Source of the DNA: an uncultured Collinsella sp.
GTDB lineage: Bacteria; Actinomycetota; Coriobacteriia; Coriobacteriales; Coriobacteriaceae
Assembly: GCA_900550785.1 (NCBI GenBank)
Contig: URTL01000124.1
Coordinates: forward strand, 1-5,331
Direction of reading: 5' to 3'
DNA: 5,331 nt
A program made the translations under genes and the position numbers. Under the pieces are notes generated by a model. The model saw only the letters and a program-made list of their open reading frames with translations, had not been told where the DNA came from and did not search any database. Position 1 is the first letter of the stretch. The number at the start of each line of letters is the position of its first letter. Below are positions 1 through 5,331 of the stretch, piece by piece.

Positions 1-2640
1 GGTGGTGCACAGGCCGCAGCCGATGCACTTGTTGGGGTCGACGATCGAGGCGCCGCAGCCCAGGCAGCGGGCGGTCTCGGCGCGCACCTGTTCCTCGGTA
101 AAGGTCTCAACATACTCGCTAAACGGCGCAGCCTTCTCGCGTTCGCGATCCACATGCGCAACCTCGCGGCTCGCGTTGTCGTAGCTCTCGAGCACAACGT
201 CGTCGCGGTCGAGCGCGGTGTAGCGGCGCTGGTTGCGGCCGATGGTGAGCGTGGAGCCCGGCTGCACAAAGCGATGGATGGACACCGCGGCCTCGTGGCC
301 GGCGGCGATAGCGTCGATGGCAAAGCTGGGGCCAGTGTAGACGTCACCACCCACAAAGATGTCGGGTTCGGCGGTCTGGTAAGTCTGGGGATCGGCAAGG
401 GCGCCCTGGCCGCGGCCGAGTTCCACCTTGGAGCCAGCCAGCAGGTCGCCCCACACAATGGACTGGCCAATCGACATGACCACGCGGTCGGCATCGACAC
501 GGCGCAGATCGTTCTCGTCGTACTCGGGCGCAAAACGGCCCTCGTCGTCAAAGACACGCGTGCAGCGCTTGAAGGTGATGCCGCAGACACGACCGGCCTC
601 GTCCAGGTGAATCTCCTTGGGGCCCCAGCCGCAGCTGATGTGAGCGCCGTCCTCAACGGCCTCGCGACGCTCCTCCTCGCTGGCGGGCATCTGGGCCTCG
701 CTCTCCAGGCAGAACATCTCAACGTGCTCGGAGCCCAGACGGCAGGCGTTGCGCGCGACATCGATAGCCACGTTGCCACCGCCCACCACGATGGTGCGGC
801 CGGGCAGCGCGTCGATCTTGCCACTGTTGACCTCGCGCAAAAAGTCGACGGCCACGGTCACGTCCTCGGCATCCTCGCCCGGAATGCCGGCAAGGCGGCC
901 GCCCTGGCAGCCAATAGCAACGTAGAAGGCCTTAAAGCCCTGCTCGCGCAGCTCGTCGAGCGTCACGTCGCGACCGACTTCCACGCCATAGCGGAGCTCG
1001 GCACCCATCAGGCGAATGATCTCGACCTCGGCCTCGATGACGTCCTTCTGCAGCTTAAAGCTGGGAATGCCGTAGGTGAGCATGCCGCCCGGGCGCTCGT
1101 TCTTCTCGAACACGACAGGCTTGTAGCCCTTCTCGGCCAGGTAGAAAGCGCAGGACAGGCCGGCCGGACCGGCACCGATAATGGCGATCTTCTGGTCGAA
1201 GCCGCCGGCGCGCGTCGGCGTCACCACGGGCGGGACGTAGCGGGTCGCGGCGTCCAGATCGCGCTGGGCGATGAACTTCTTGACCTCGTCGATAGCCACG
1301 GCGGCGTCCACACGGCCGCGGGTGCAGGCATCCTCACAGCGGCGGTTGCACACACGGCCGCAGATAGCGGGCAGCGGGTTCTCGCGCTTAATGAGTGCCA
1401 GGGCCTCGTCATAGCGACCCTGAGCCGCGAGCTTCAAATAGCCCTGAACGGCAACGTGCGCGGGGCAGGCCGTCTTGCAGGGAGCGGTGCCGGACTCATG
1501 CGTCTCGATGCGGTTGTCGTTGCGGTAGTTGGGCGACCACTTGGTGTGGTCCCACTTGGTGGCATCGGGCAGCTCCTGGCGCGGATACTCGGGCACCTGT
1601 CCGCCGGCCTTTTTGCTGCAGAGCTTCTGGCCCAGTTTGGCGGCGCCGGCCGGACACACCTCAACGCAGCGACCGCAGGCCACGCACTTGTCCTTCTCGA
1701 CCTTGGCGACATAGGCCGAGCGCGACAGGTTGGGCGTGTTGAACAGCTGCGAGGTGCGCAGGGCGTAGCACACGTTGACGTTGCAGTTGCAGATGGCGAA
1801 GATCTTGTTCTCGCCGTCGATGTTGGTGATCTGGTGCACAAAGCCGTTGTCCTCGGCCTGGCGCAAGATGTCGTAGACCTCCTCGCGCGTCACATAATGA
1901 CCGCGGTCGGTCTCAACCACATAGTCGGCCATATCGCCCACGGCAATGCACCAGTCGGCGGGGTCATCGGCGCAGCCCTCGCCCATCACGCGACGGCTCG
2001 CGCGGCAGCTGCAGGTGCTGGCGGCATACTTGCCCTCGTATTTGTCGAGCCAGTGCTCGATATGCTCAATAGGCACCGAGGCGCTCGTGGCGTCGATAGC
2101 CTTCTCGACCGGGATGACGTGCATGCCGATGCCGGCGCCACCGGGCGGCACCATCGGCGTAGCCTTGGACAGCGGCCCCTTGGACGCCTGCTCAAAGAAC
2201 TTGGCATAGACCGGGTGCTCGTCGAGCTGGCTCACGCGCATGTTGAGGAACTCGGCGGAACCCGGCACCAGCATGGGCAGCACCCACTGCTTGGCGCGCT
2301 CGGGATTCTCCCAGTTGTACTCGAGCAGGCCCGTGTAGCTCATATCGTCGAGCATCTTCTCGATATCGGCTTCGGGCATGCCGGTGAGCTTGACCATCTC
2401 GGGCAGCGTATAGGGACGGCGCATCTTCATCTTGCAGAGCACTTCGGCCTGCTCGTCAGTCGCGGCCTCGGCAAACGACCAGTACTCGTAGCCCAGCAGC
2501 TCATCGCGATGCAGCAGACGGTTGGTGCAGTGCTCGCACAGCTTGACGATGGCCTCGCGCGGATGCTCCGGCAGCGGCGGCACGAACTCCGAACCGATGT
2601 CGGGCTCGGTGTAGCTAATCCCCGGTCCGTTGAGAATCAT
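1..2640 (-). CDS. Multi-cluster Fe-S/FAD NAD(P)H oxidoreductase, GltD-like core (3' end outside window)
   Basis: Reading the minus strand from ATG at 2640 gives 880 codons without a stop, running off the window start. From the N-terminus: a helical, winged-helix-like region with CEHC (Cys35, Cys38); a Cys-rich segment (Cys210, 212, 223, 231, 284, 286, 291); a ferredoxin cluster (Cys319, 322, 325, 329 followed by Pro); then a core like the glutamate synthase small subunit. That core has its N-terminal cluster cysteines (388, 392, 427, 431, 435, 439), an FAD-binding GAGPAG (489-494), an NAD(P)-binding GGGNVAID (620-627) and a C-terminal FAD motif with Gly765-Asp766. A further ferredoxin motif begins at Cys859/862/872/875/878 and is cut by the window edge. 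The family (COG0493-like) moves electrons between NAD(P)H, flavin and Fe-S clusters, in the cytoplasm. No signal peptide or membrane segment is seen. The true partner or substrate is unknown; glutamate synthase is unlikely because no large subunit is visible. A GTG at 2661 is in frame but has no ribosome binding site. The gene is divergent from a TetR regulator, which probably controls it. Confidence 0.93.
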   Translation of the reverse strand, partial: MILNGPGISYTEPDIGSEFVPPLPEHPREAIVKLCEHCTNRLLHRDELLGYEYWSFAEAATDEQAEVLCKMKMRRPYTLPEMVKLTGMPEADIEKMLDDMSYTGLLEYNWENPERAKQWVLPMLVPGSAEFLNMRVSQLDEHPVYAKFFEQASKGPLSKATPMVPPGGAGIGMHVIPVEKAIDATSASVPIEHIEHWLDKYEGKYAASTCSCRASRRVMGEGCADDPADWCIAVGDMADYVVETDRGHYVTREEVYDILRQAEDNGFVHQITNIDGENKIFAICNCNVNVCYALRTSQLFNTPNLSRSAYVAKVEKDKCVACGRCVEVCPAGAAKLGQKLCSKKAGGQVPEYPRQELPDATKWDHTKWSPNYRNDNRIETHESGTAPCKTACPAHVAVQGYLKLAAQGRYDEALALIKRENPLPAICGRVCNRRCEDACTRGRVDAAVAIDEVKKFIAQRDLDAATRYVPPVVTPTRAGGFDQKIAIIGAGPAGLSCAFYLAEKGYKPVVFEKNERPGGMLTYGIPSFKLQKDVIEAEVEIIRLMGAELRYGVEVGRDVTLDELREQGFKAFYVAIGCQGGRLAGIPGEDAEDVTVAVDFLREVNSGKIDALPGRTIVVGGGNVAIDVARNACRLGSEHVEMFCLESEAQMPASEEERREAVEDGAHISCGWGPKEIHLDEAGRVCGITFKRCTRVFDDEGRFAPEYDENDLRRVDADRVVMSIGQSIVWGDLLAGSKVELGRGQGALADPQTYQTAEPDIFVGGDVYTGPSFAIDAIAAGHEAAVSIHRFVQPGSTLTIGRNQRRYTALDRDDVVLESYDNASREVAHVDREREKAAPFSEYVETFTEEQVRAETARCLGCGASIVDPNKCIGCGLCTT

Positions 2641-2645
2641 GGTTG

Positions 2646-2653
2646 TCCCTTCT
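2646..2653 (-). promoter_or_regulatory. Ribosome binding site of the Fe-S flavoprotein gene
   Basis: The minus strand reads AGAAGGGA, with its last base 5 nt before the ATG at 2640. This match to the anti-Shine-Dalgarno sequence supports ATG 2640 over the in-frame GTG at 2661, which has no such motif. Confidence 0.65.
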
Positions 2654-2733
2654 CTTGCCACAGCCCGGCGAGACCGCGGCACCCCTCTTTTTTGCAGGCC
2701 GGGCATGCCCCCATGCCGTTCACCCGCCATTAG

Positions 2734-2748
2734 TTGACATTGTGTCAA
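2734..2748. promoter_or_regulatory. Operator candidate 1: perfect inverted repeat TTGACA-N3-TGTCAA
   Basis: The sequence TTGACATTGTGTCAA has perfect 6-bp arms around a 3-bp centre. It lies in the divergent region between the flavoprotein gene and the tetR-type gene and has the same design as the repeat at 2757-2771. TetR-family dimers bind short palindromes of this kind, usually beside their own gene. Assignment to the adjacent regulator is inference from position. The left arm happens to equal a perfect -35 hexamer, but no usable -10 follows at 16-18 bp. Confidence 0.7.
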
Positions 2749-2752
2749 AAAT

Positions 2753-2781
2753 AGTATTGACGAACCGTCAACAATAATCAA
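2753..2781 (-). promoter_or_regulatory. Candidate promoter of the Fe-S flavoprotein gene
   Basis: On the minus strand, TTGATT (2781-2776) and AATACT (2758-2753) are separated by 17 bp and each match the vegetative consensus at 4 of 6 positions. An alternative -10, TACTAT (2756-2751), would need a 19-bp spacer. Inverted repeat 2 fills the spacer, and inverted repeat 1 would cover the transcription start, which is the arrangement expected for repression. The leader would be about 105 nt. The assignment is weak because neither hexamer is strong. Confidence 0.3.
2757..2771. promoter_or_regulatory. Operator candidate 2: perfect inverted repeat TTGACG-N3-CGTCAA
   Basis: The sequence TTGACGAACCGTCAA has perfect 6-bp arms around a 3-bp centre. 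With operator candidate 1 it gives the shared form TTGACR-N3-YGTCAA, and the two centres are 23 bp apart, about two helical turns, so two dimers could sit on nearly the same face. On the plus strand its left arm could act as a -35 (TTGACG) with AAGACT at 2780-2785 as a poor -10 for the regulator gene. On the minus strand it falls in the spacer of the candidate flavoprotein promoter. Binding would therefore affect both directions. Confidence 0.72.
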
Positions 2782-2787
2782 GACTGT

Positions 2788-2802
2788 TAGGCGAACGGTC
2801 AG
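2788..2802. promoter_or_regulatory. Degenerate third copy of the operator motif
   Basis: TAGGCGAACGGTCAG matches operator candidate 2 at 11 of 15 positions, including the central CGAAC and the right-hand GTCA, but its arms are no longer complementary. It begins 31 bp after operator 2 starts and 42 bp before the regulator's ATG. It may be a weak auxiliary site or a chance resemblance. Confidence 0.35.
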
Positions 2803-2829
2803 GCAAAAGAGGATGAAAGGCGGCAAAAC

Positions 2830-3492
2830 ATGAGCAACAACACAGCAGATACCTCTGTGGTCGATGCCGTTCCCGCATCCGATAGCGCGGCAAAGCGCCT
2901 GACGGGCGACGAACGCCGTCGCGAGATCCTCGATGCCGTGCGCACCGTAAGCTCCGAGCTGGGCGTGTCCCACCTATCGGTATCGGCCGTGACCAAGCGA
3001 GCCGGCTGCACGCGTTCATTGTTCTACCACTACTTTGCCGACATGGACGCCGCCGTCACCGCTGTTATGGACGAGGCAATTGACGGTTTTATCTCCGAGC
3101 TCGAGCAGTGGAACGCCGACCGCACCGTCGGCGATATCGAGGGCGCACTCGACACCGTCGCCCCGCTCTTTAAGCGCCTGGTCGCCAGCGGCCACGAGCT
3201 GCCGAGTACGCTCACCTCAAGCAGCGGCGCGCTCTACGGCGGCTTTTTGCACAACGTGGTCCAGCGCGTGGCGCAGTATATCTGCGACACCACCGTGGTG
3301 GATTTTGTCGCCCATCATGAGCTACGCATCGACCATGTCTACGAGACGTTCTACACCCTCATCATGGGGTTGTTGATGTATATCCGCACGCACCCCGATG
3401 TGCCCGACGAGACGGTCAAGGAAATCATCGCCTCGACACTCCACATCGAGGGCTATACCGCCAAGTATCCGGAGCGCAAGCCCCGGAACTGA
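2830..3492 (+). CDS. TetR/AcrR-family transcriptional regulator
   Basis: This gene encodes 220 residues, a normal length for the family. Residues 26-72 form the DNA-binding domain: a first helix with RRREILDAV, then a helix-turn-helix with LSVSAVTKRAGCTRSLFYHYF, whose ending (LFYHYF followed by an acidic or polar residue) is the typical TetR signature. The rest is a helical ligand-binding and dimerisation domain without recognisable ligand specificity, as is usual. A polar tail of about 25 residues precedes the first helix. The ATG at 2830 is preceded by GAAAGG (2815-2820) at 9 nt; the ATG at 2813 is out of frame. The gene diverges from the Fe-S flavoprotein gene across a region with two perfect palindromes that are its likely operators, so autoregulation plus control of the flavoprotein is expected. 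It precedes a membrane-protein gene by 63 nt with no convincing terminator between them, suggesting an operon. Ligand and regulon are unknown. Confidence 0.92.
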   Translation: MSNNTADTSVVDAVPASDSAAKRLTGDERRREILDAVRTVSSELGVSHLSVSAVTKRAGCTRSLFYHYFADMDAAVTAVMDEAIDGFISELEQWNADRTVGDIEGALDTVAPLFKRLVASGHELPSTLTSSSGALYGGFLHNVVQRVAQYICDTTVVDFVAHHELRIDHVYETFYTLIMGLLMYIRTHPDVPDETVKEIIASTLHIEGYTAKYPERKPRN

Positions 3493-3509
3493 CGACATTT
3501 GGCCAAACT

Positions 3510-3537
3510 GCCCGCGATCAGAAGAGGGGCCGCGGGC
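3510..3537 (+). other. GC-rich RNA hairpin between the regulator and membrane-protein genes
   Basis: The arms GCCCGCG (3510-3516) and CGCGGGC (3531-3537) pair perfectly as seven GC pairs around a 14-nt loop. No T-tract follows, so this is not a standard intrinsic terminator. It ends 5 nt before the AAAGGAG ribosome binding site of the next gene. It might stabilise the downstream message or lower read-through between the two genes, but the role is not shown. Confidence 0.5.
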
Positions 3538-3555
3538 GTGTGAAAGGAGAGCAGC

Positions 3556-4563
3556 ATGCTGTTCGATGTTTGGGGTAGCGATACCCTTATCCACTGGGCC
3601 GGCTGGGCCATGGTTTTTATTGGCCTGATCGTGCTCAACGAGGTCGGCCGCCGCACCAAGCTGGGCGCGGCAATCATCTTTGGCGTGGCTCCGCTGGCCA
3701 TGACCATCTACTGCGTCGCCATCGCCGTCGGCGTTTCGCAGGGTGCCGAGTGGGCGCTCACCAACCCCACCCATGTATACCAGAACAGCTGGTTCCACTA
3801 CGCCAAGGTGTACGCGGCGCTGGCCGGTTGCTGGGGCTTCATTGCCATTAAGTACCAGTGGGGCAAGATCGGCAAGGCGCATTGGTTCCGCGCGTGGCCG
3901 TTTGTGATCGTCGCCATCAACATCATGATCGCCGTCGTGTCCGACTTCGAGAGCGCCTATCACTTCTTTGTCCTGGGCGAGTCCACCTGGGTCACCTCCG
4001 AAGGTGCTACGCAGCTGGCCGGCTGGAACAACGTGTTCAACGGCATCGCCGGTATTATCAACATCTTCTGCATGACCGGTTGGTGGAGCGTCTACGCCTC
4101 CGAGGATCAGACCGATATGCTGTGGCCCGACATGACCTGGGTCTACATCATCGCCTACGATATCTGGAACTTCTGCTACACCTACAACTGCCTGCCCACC
4201 CACTCCTGGTTCTGCGGCTTTGCGCTGCTGTTGGCGCCCACCGTCGCCGCCTTTATCTGGAACAAGGGCGGCTGGATCCAGAACCGCGCCTTCACGCTGG
4301 CCATTTGGTGCATGTTTGCCCAGGTGTTCCCGTACTTCCAGGAGGAGTCCATCTTTGTGACCCACTCCACGCTCGACCCCGGCGCCGCTACCGCGGTCTC
4401 GATCGCCGCACTGGTCGCCAACGTCGCCGCGATCATCTACATCGCCTACCGCGCCAAGAAGCTCGGCCGCAATCCCTACAAGCAGGACGTCTTTGAGGGC
4501 ACCAGCGATTGGGAGAAGGCTACCGCTCGCCGCGCCAAGGTTGATTACGCGCACGCTGAGTAA
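3556..4563 (+). CDS. Trp-rich polytopic membrane protein, probably DUF5692 family
   Basis: This gene encodes 335 residues with about eight or nine hydrophobic segments, roughly at 11-29, 36-60, 83-100, 112-130, 158-180, 193-210, 218-236, 244-262 and 277-298. A charged C-terminal tail of about 37 residues follows. There is no cleavable signal peptide. It holds 21 tryptophans (about 6%), many at segment ends, and seven cysteines. The stretch around residues 201-220 (YDIWNF, then YNCLPTHSWFC) looks like a conserved core with an Asp, a His and three Cys in or near the membrane. I place it in DUF5692 from memory of such sequences in Coriobacteriia, without a search; the family has no established function that I know. 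The start is supported by AAAGGAG at 3543-3549, 6 nt before the ATG. It lies 63 nt after the TetR gene and is followed by a strong terminator, so it is probably the last gene of that operon. Transporter, membrane redox partner or sensor are all possible; none is proven. Confidence 0.9.
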   Translation: MLFDVWGSDTLIHWAGWAMVFIGLIVLNEVGRRTKLGAAIIFGVAPLAMTIYCVAIAVGVSQGAEWALTNPTHVYQNSWFHYAKVYAALAGCWGFIAIKYQWGKIGKAHWFRAWPFVIVAINIMIAVVSDFESAYHFFVLGESTWVTSEGATQLAGWNNVFNGIAGIINIFCMTGWWSVYASEDQTDMLWPDMTWVYIIAYDIWNFCYTYNCLPTHSWFCGFALLLAPTVAAFIWNKGGWIQNRAFTLAIWCMFAQVFPYFQEESIFVTHSTLDPGAATAVSIAALVANVAAIIYIAYRAKKLGRNPYKQDVFEGTSDWEKATARRAKVDYAHAE

Positions 4564-4564
4564 C

Positions 4565-4575
4565 GTGCCTGGCAC
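4565..4575. repeat. Short palindrome just after the membrane-protein stop codon
   Basis: GTGCC-T-GGCAC is a perfect inverted repeat with a one-base centre, starting one base after the TAA. The centre is too short for a good RNA loop. It could be a protein-binding site or a member of a dispersed palindromic repeat family; a single copy cannot decide. Confidence 0.3.
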
Positions 4576-4633
4576 AAACGGCGCTTGAATGTGAAGCCGC
4601 CTGGCCGACTCCGCGCAATGCAACGTATCGCAT

Positions 4634-4673
4634 GCCCCCGGAAAGCGATTCGTCCGCTTTCCGGGGGCTTTTT
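4634..4673 (+). terminator. Strong intrinsic terminator of the tetR/membrane-protein operon
   Basis: A perfect 14-bp stem (left arm 4634-4647, right arm 4655-4668) with a 7-nt loop is followed directly by TTTTT (4669-4673). The outer half of the stem is GCCCCCGG paired with CCGGGGGC. It ends transcription about 105 nt after the membrane-protein stop and separates that operon from the next gene. Confidence 0.93.
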
Positions 4674-4679
4674 GCTGTT

Positions 4680-4693
4680 GCGAGGATGCGGCC
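4680..4693 (+). repeat. 14-bp direct repeat, copy 1 (intergenic)
   Basis: GCGAGGATGCGGCC occurs here just after the terminator and again, identically, at 4817-4830 inside the next gene. The inner AGGATGCGG occurs a third time at 4832-4840. Confidence 0.5.
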
Positions 4694-4738
4694 GAACGAT
4701 GCGCTCAGGTTAAATCGGATCTTATATTTCGTATGCGC

Positions 4739-4766
4739 TTTATATGGCTCCATTTTTGGGTACAGT
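4739..4766 (+). promoter_or_regulatory. Candidate promoter of the acidic membrane-protein gene
   Basis: TTTATA (4739-4744) and TACAGT (4761-4766) are 16 bp apart, each matching the vegetative consensus at 4 of 6 positions, in an AT-richer patch between a terminator and a start codon. Transcription would begin near 4773, giving a leader of about 22 nt. TATATT at 4723-4728 is an alternative -10 without a good -35. The evidence is positional plus a weak motif. Confidence 0.3.
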
Positions 4767-4794
4767 GTTGAGCCGATATTGCATTGGGGGATAT

Positions 4795-5331
4795 ATGAGC
4801 GATGAGACGTATGGCCGCGAGGATGCGGCCCAGGATGCGGAAGCATGTGCCGAAGCCCTGGAGAGCCTTGACCGGATCGCGCTAGACGAGCTCTCGTTTA
4901 GCGATTCGGCCGTCGACGCGCAGGACGAGGTGCACGAAGACACTGAGGACGAAGGCAGCGACGCCAAAGACGCTCCTGACGAAGCCAAAGAGGACGAAAG
5001 CGAGGACGACGACCAGCCCGAATCCGACACGAGCGAGGAAACCATCTTGCTCAACAGCCTGCCGGCCGAAGATTCGCTGACCCGCGAGCTTCCCGGCCTG
5101 GGCTCCGCGCCTGCCGTGGACGAGACCATCGCCATGGGCGATATTCCCCTACCGTCCGTTCCCTCGGCACGCGAAGCCGAGGTTCGCCATCGTAAGATGT
5201 CGCCCAAGCGCCGCAACCTGATGGTTGCCAGCGTTGTGGCCGTCGCGCTCGTCGCCGGCGGCGCAGGCTATGCTGCCTGGAACGGATATCAGCAAGAGCA
5301 GGCTGCCGCTGCCGCCGCCAATGCCCACACG
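4795..5331 (+). CDS. Bitopic membrane protein with acidic cytoplasmic N-terminus (3' end outside window)
   Basis: ATG at 4795 opens a frame of 179 codons that reaches the window end without a stop. Residues 1-83 are extremely acidic (about 35 Asp/Glu) and look disordered. Residues 80-130 are a Pro/Ser-containing linker in which a short motif occurs twice (EETILLNSLP at 81-90 and DETIAMGDIP at 109-118). A basic patch (RHRK then PKRR, 131-140) precedes a single hydrophobic segment at about 141-162, followed by a Gln/Ala-rich stretch. The positive charges before the segment predict an inside N-terminus and an exported C-terminal domain, which lies beyond the window and would reveal the function. 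I do not recognise the family. GGGGGA (4786-4791) is a close, atypical ribosome binding site; GTG (4765) and TTG (4768) are in frame upstream but have no clear site and overlap the candidate promoter. The preceding terminator makes it a separate transcription unit. Confidence 0.85.
   Translation, partial: MSDETYGREDAAQDAEACAEALESLDRIALDELSFSDSAVDAQDEVHEDTEDEGSDAKDAPDEAKEDESEDDDQPESDTSEETILLNSLPAEDSLTRELPGLGSAPAVDETIAMGDIPLPSVPSAREAEVRHRKMSPKRRNLMVASVVAVALVAGGAGYAAWNGYQQEQAAAAAANAHT
4817..4830 (+). repeat. 14-bp direct repeat, copy 2 (within the acidic protein gene)
   Basis: This is identical to 4680-4693, 137 bp downstream of it. Here it is in codons for residues 8-12 (Arg-Glu-Asp-Ala-Ala) of the acidic protein, and the inner AGGATGCGG recurs at 4832-4840, so the 5' end of the gene contains a small local duplication. 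Confidence 0.5.

Noticed and set aside
1395..1742. Arg/Pro-rich short frames within the flavoprotein gene on both strands.
   Set aside because: Their composition is typical of shifted frames in GC-rich coding DNA, and they lie inside a well-supported gene.
154..2733. An 859-residue open frame on the plus strand opposite the Fe-S flavoprotein gene.
   Set aside because: It is exactly codon-on-codon antiparallel to the real gene. Stops in that register would need TTA, CTA or TCA codons on the minus strand, which are rare in high-GC genes. The translation is low-complexity (Ala, Gly, Leu, His, Val) with no domain, while the minus strand has clear Fe-S and dinucleotide-binding motifs.
2734..2762. 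TTGACA at 2734-2739 read as the -35 of the regulator's promoter.
   Set aside because: At 16-18 bp spacing the -10 would fall on the second palindrome (ATTGAC, TTGACG or similar), which is not -10-like. The hexamer is better explained as an operator arm.
3493..3555. Whether the hairpin between the regulator and membrane-protein genes is an intrinsic terminator.
   Set aside because: No T-tract follows the stem; a ribosome binding site does, so ordinary termination here is unlikely.
3322..4623. A 433-residue open frame on the minus strand opposite the membrane-protein gene.
   Set aside because: It has the same in-register antisense relation. The plus strand encodes a coherent multi-segment membrane protein with a good ribosome binding site, and the antisense product has no recognisable features.
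4740..5216. A 158-residue Ser-rich open frame on the minus strand opposite the acidic protein gene.
   Set aside because: The Ser runs are the complement of repeated acidic codons in the real gene. The plus-strand frame runs to the window end and shows a basic patch plus membrane segment.

Overview
The window looks like chromosomal DNA of a high-GC anaerobic actinobacterium. Collinsella or a close relative in Coriobacteriia is my best guess. This rests on the GC-rich third codon positions, the oxygen-sensitive style of multi-cluster Fe-S flavoprotein, and a membrane protein that resembles a family I associate with Coriobacteriia. No rRNA or other marker gene is present, so the assignment is inference.

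Layout: (1) Positions 1-2640, minus strand: the first 880 codons of a large Fe-S/FAD oxidoreductase whose 3' end lies beyond the window start. The frame is open from the ATG at 2640 to the window edge, and it is the real gene here despite long open frames on the opposite strand. (2) Positions 2641-2829: a divergent regulatory region with two perfect inverted repeats of the same design (TTGACR-N3-YGTCAA, centres 23 bp apart) and a third degenerate copy. (3) Positions 2830-3492, plus strand: a TetR-type regulator of 220 residues. (4) Positions 3556-4563, plus strand: a Trp-rich polytopic membrane protein of 335 residues, probably DUF5692, which probably shares a transcript with the regulator. 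A GC-rich hairpin lies in the 63-nt gap between them. (5) Positions 4564-4794: a non-coding stretch with a strong intrinsic terminator (4634-4673) and a possible promoter. (6) Positions 4795-5331, plus strand: the start of an unrelated-looking bitopic membrane protein with a very acidic cytoplasmic N-terminus, truncated by the window end.

Working model (inference): the TetR protein binds the twin operators and controls both its own operon with the membrane protein and the divergent flavoprotein. The three genes would form one ligand-responsive redox module. The flavoprotein has the NADPH-oxidising fold of the glutamate synthase small subunit plus additional Fe-S domains, and no glutamate synthase large subunit is in view, so its electron acceptor is unknown. 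The membrane protein could import or export the inducing compound, or act as the membrane partner of the flavoprotein. Neither role is shown by the sequence. No RNA genes, CRISPR arrays, insertion sequences or attachment sites were seen.
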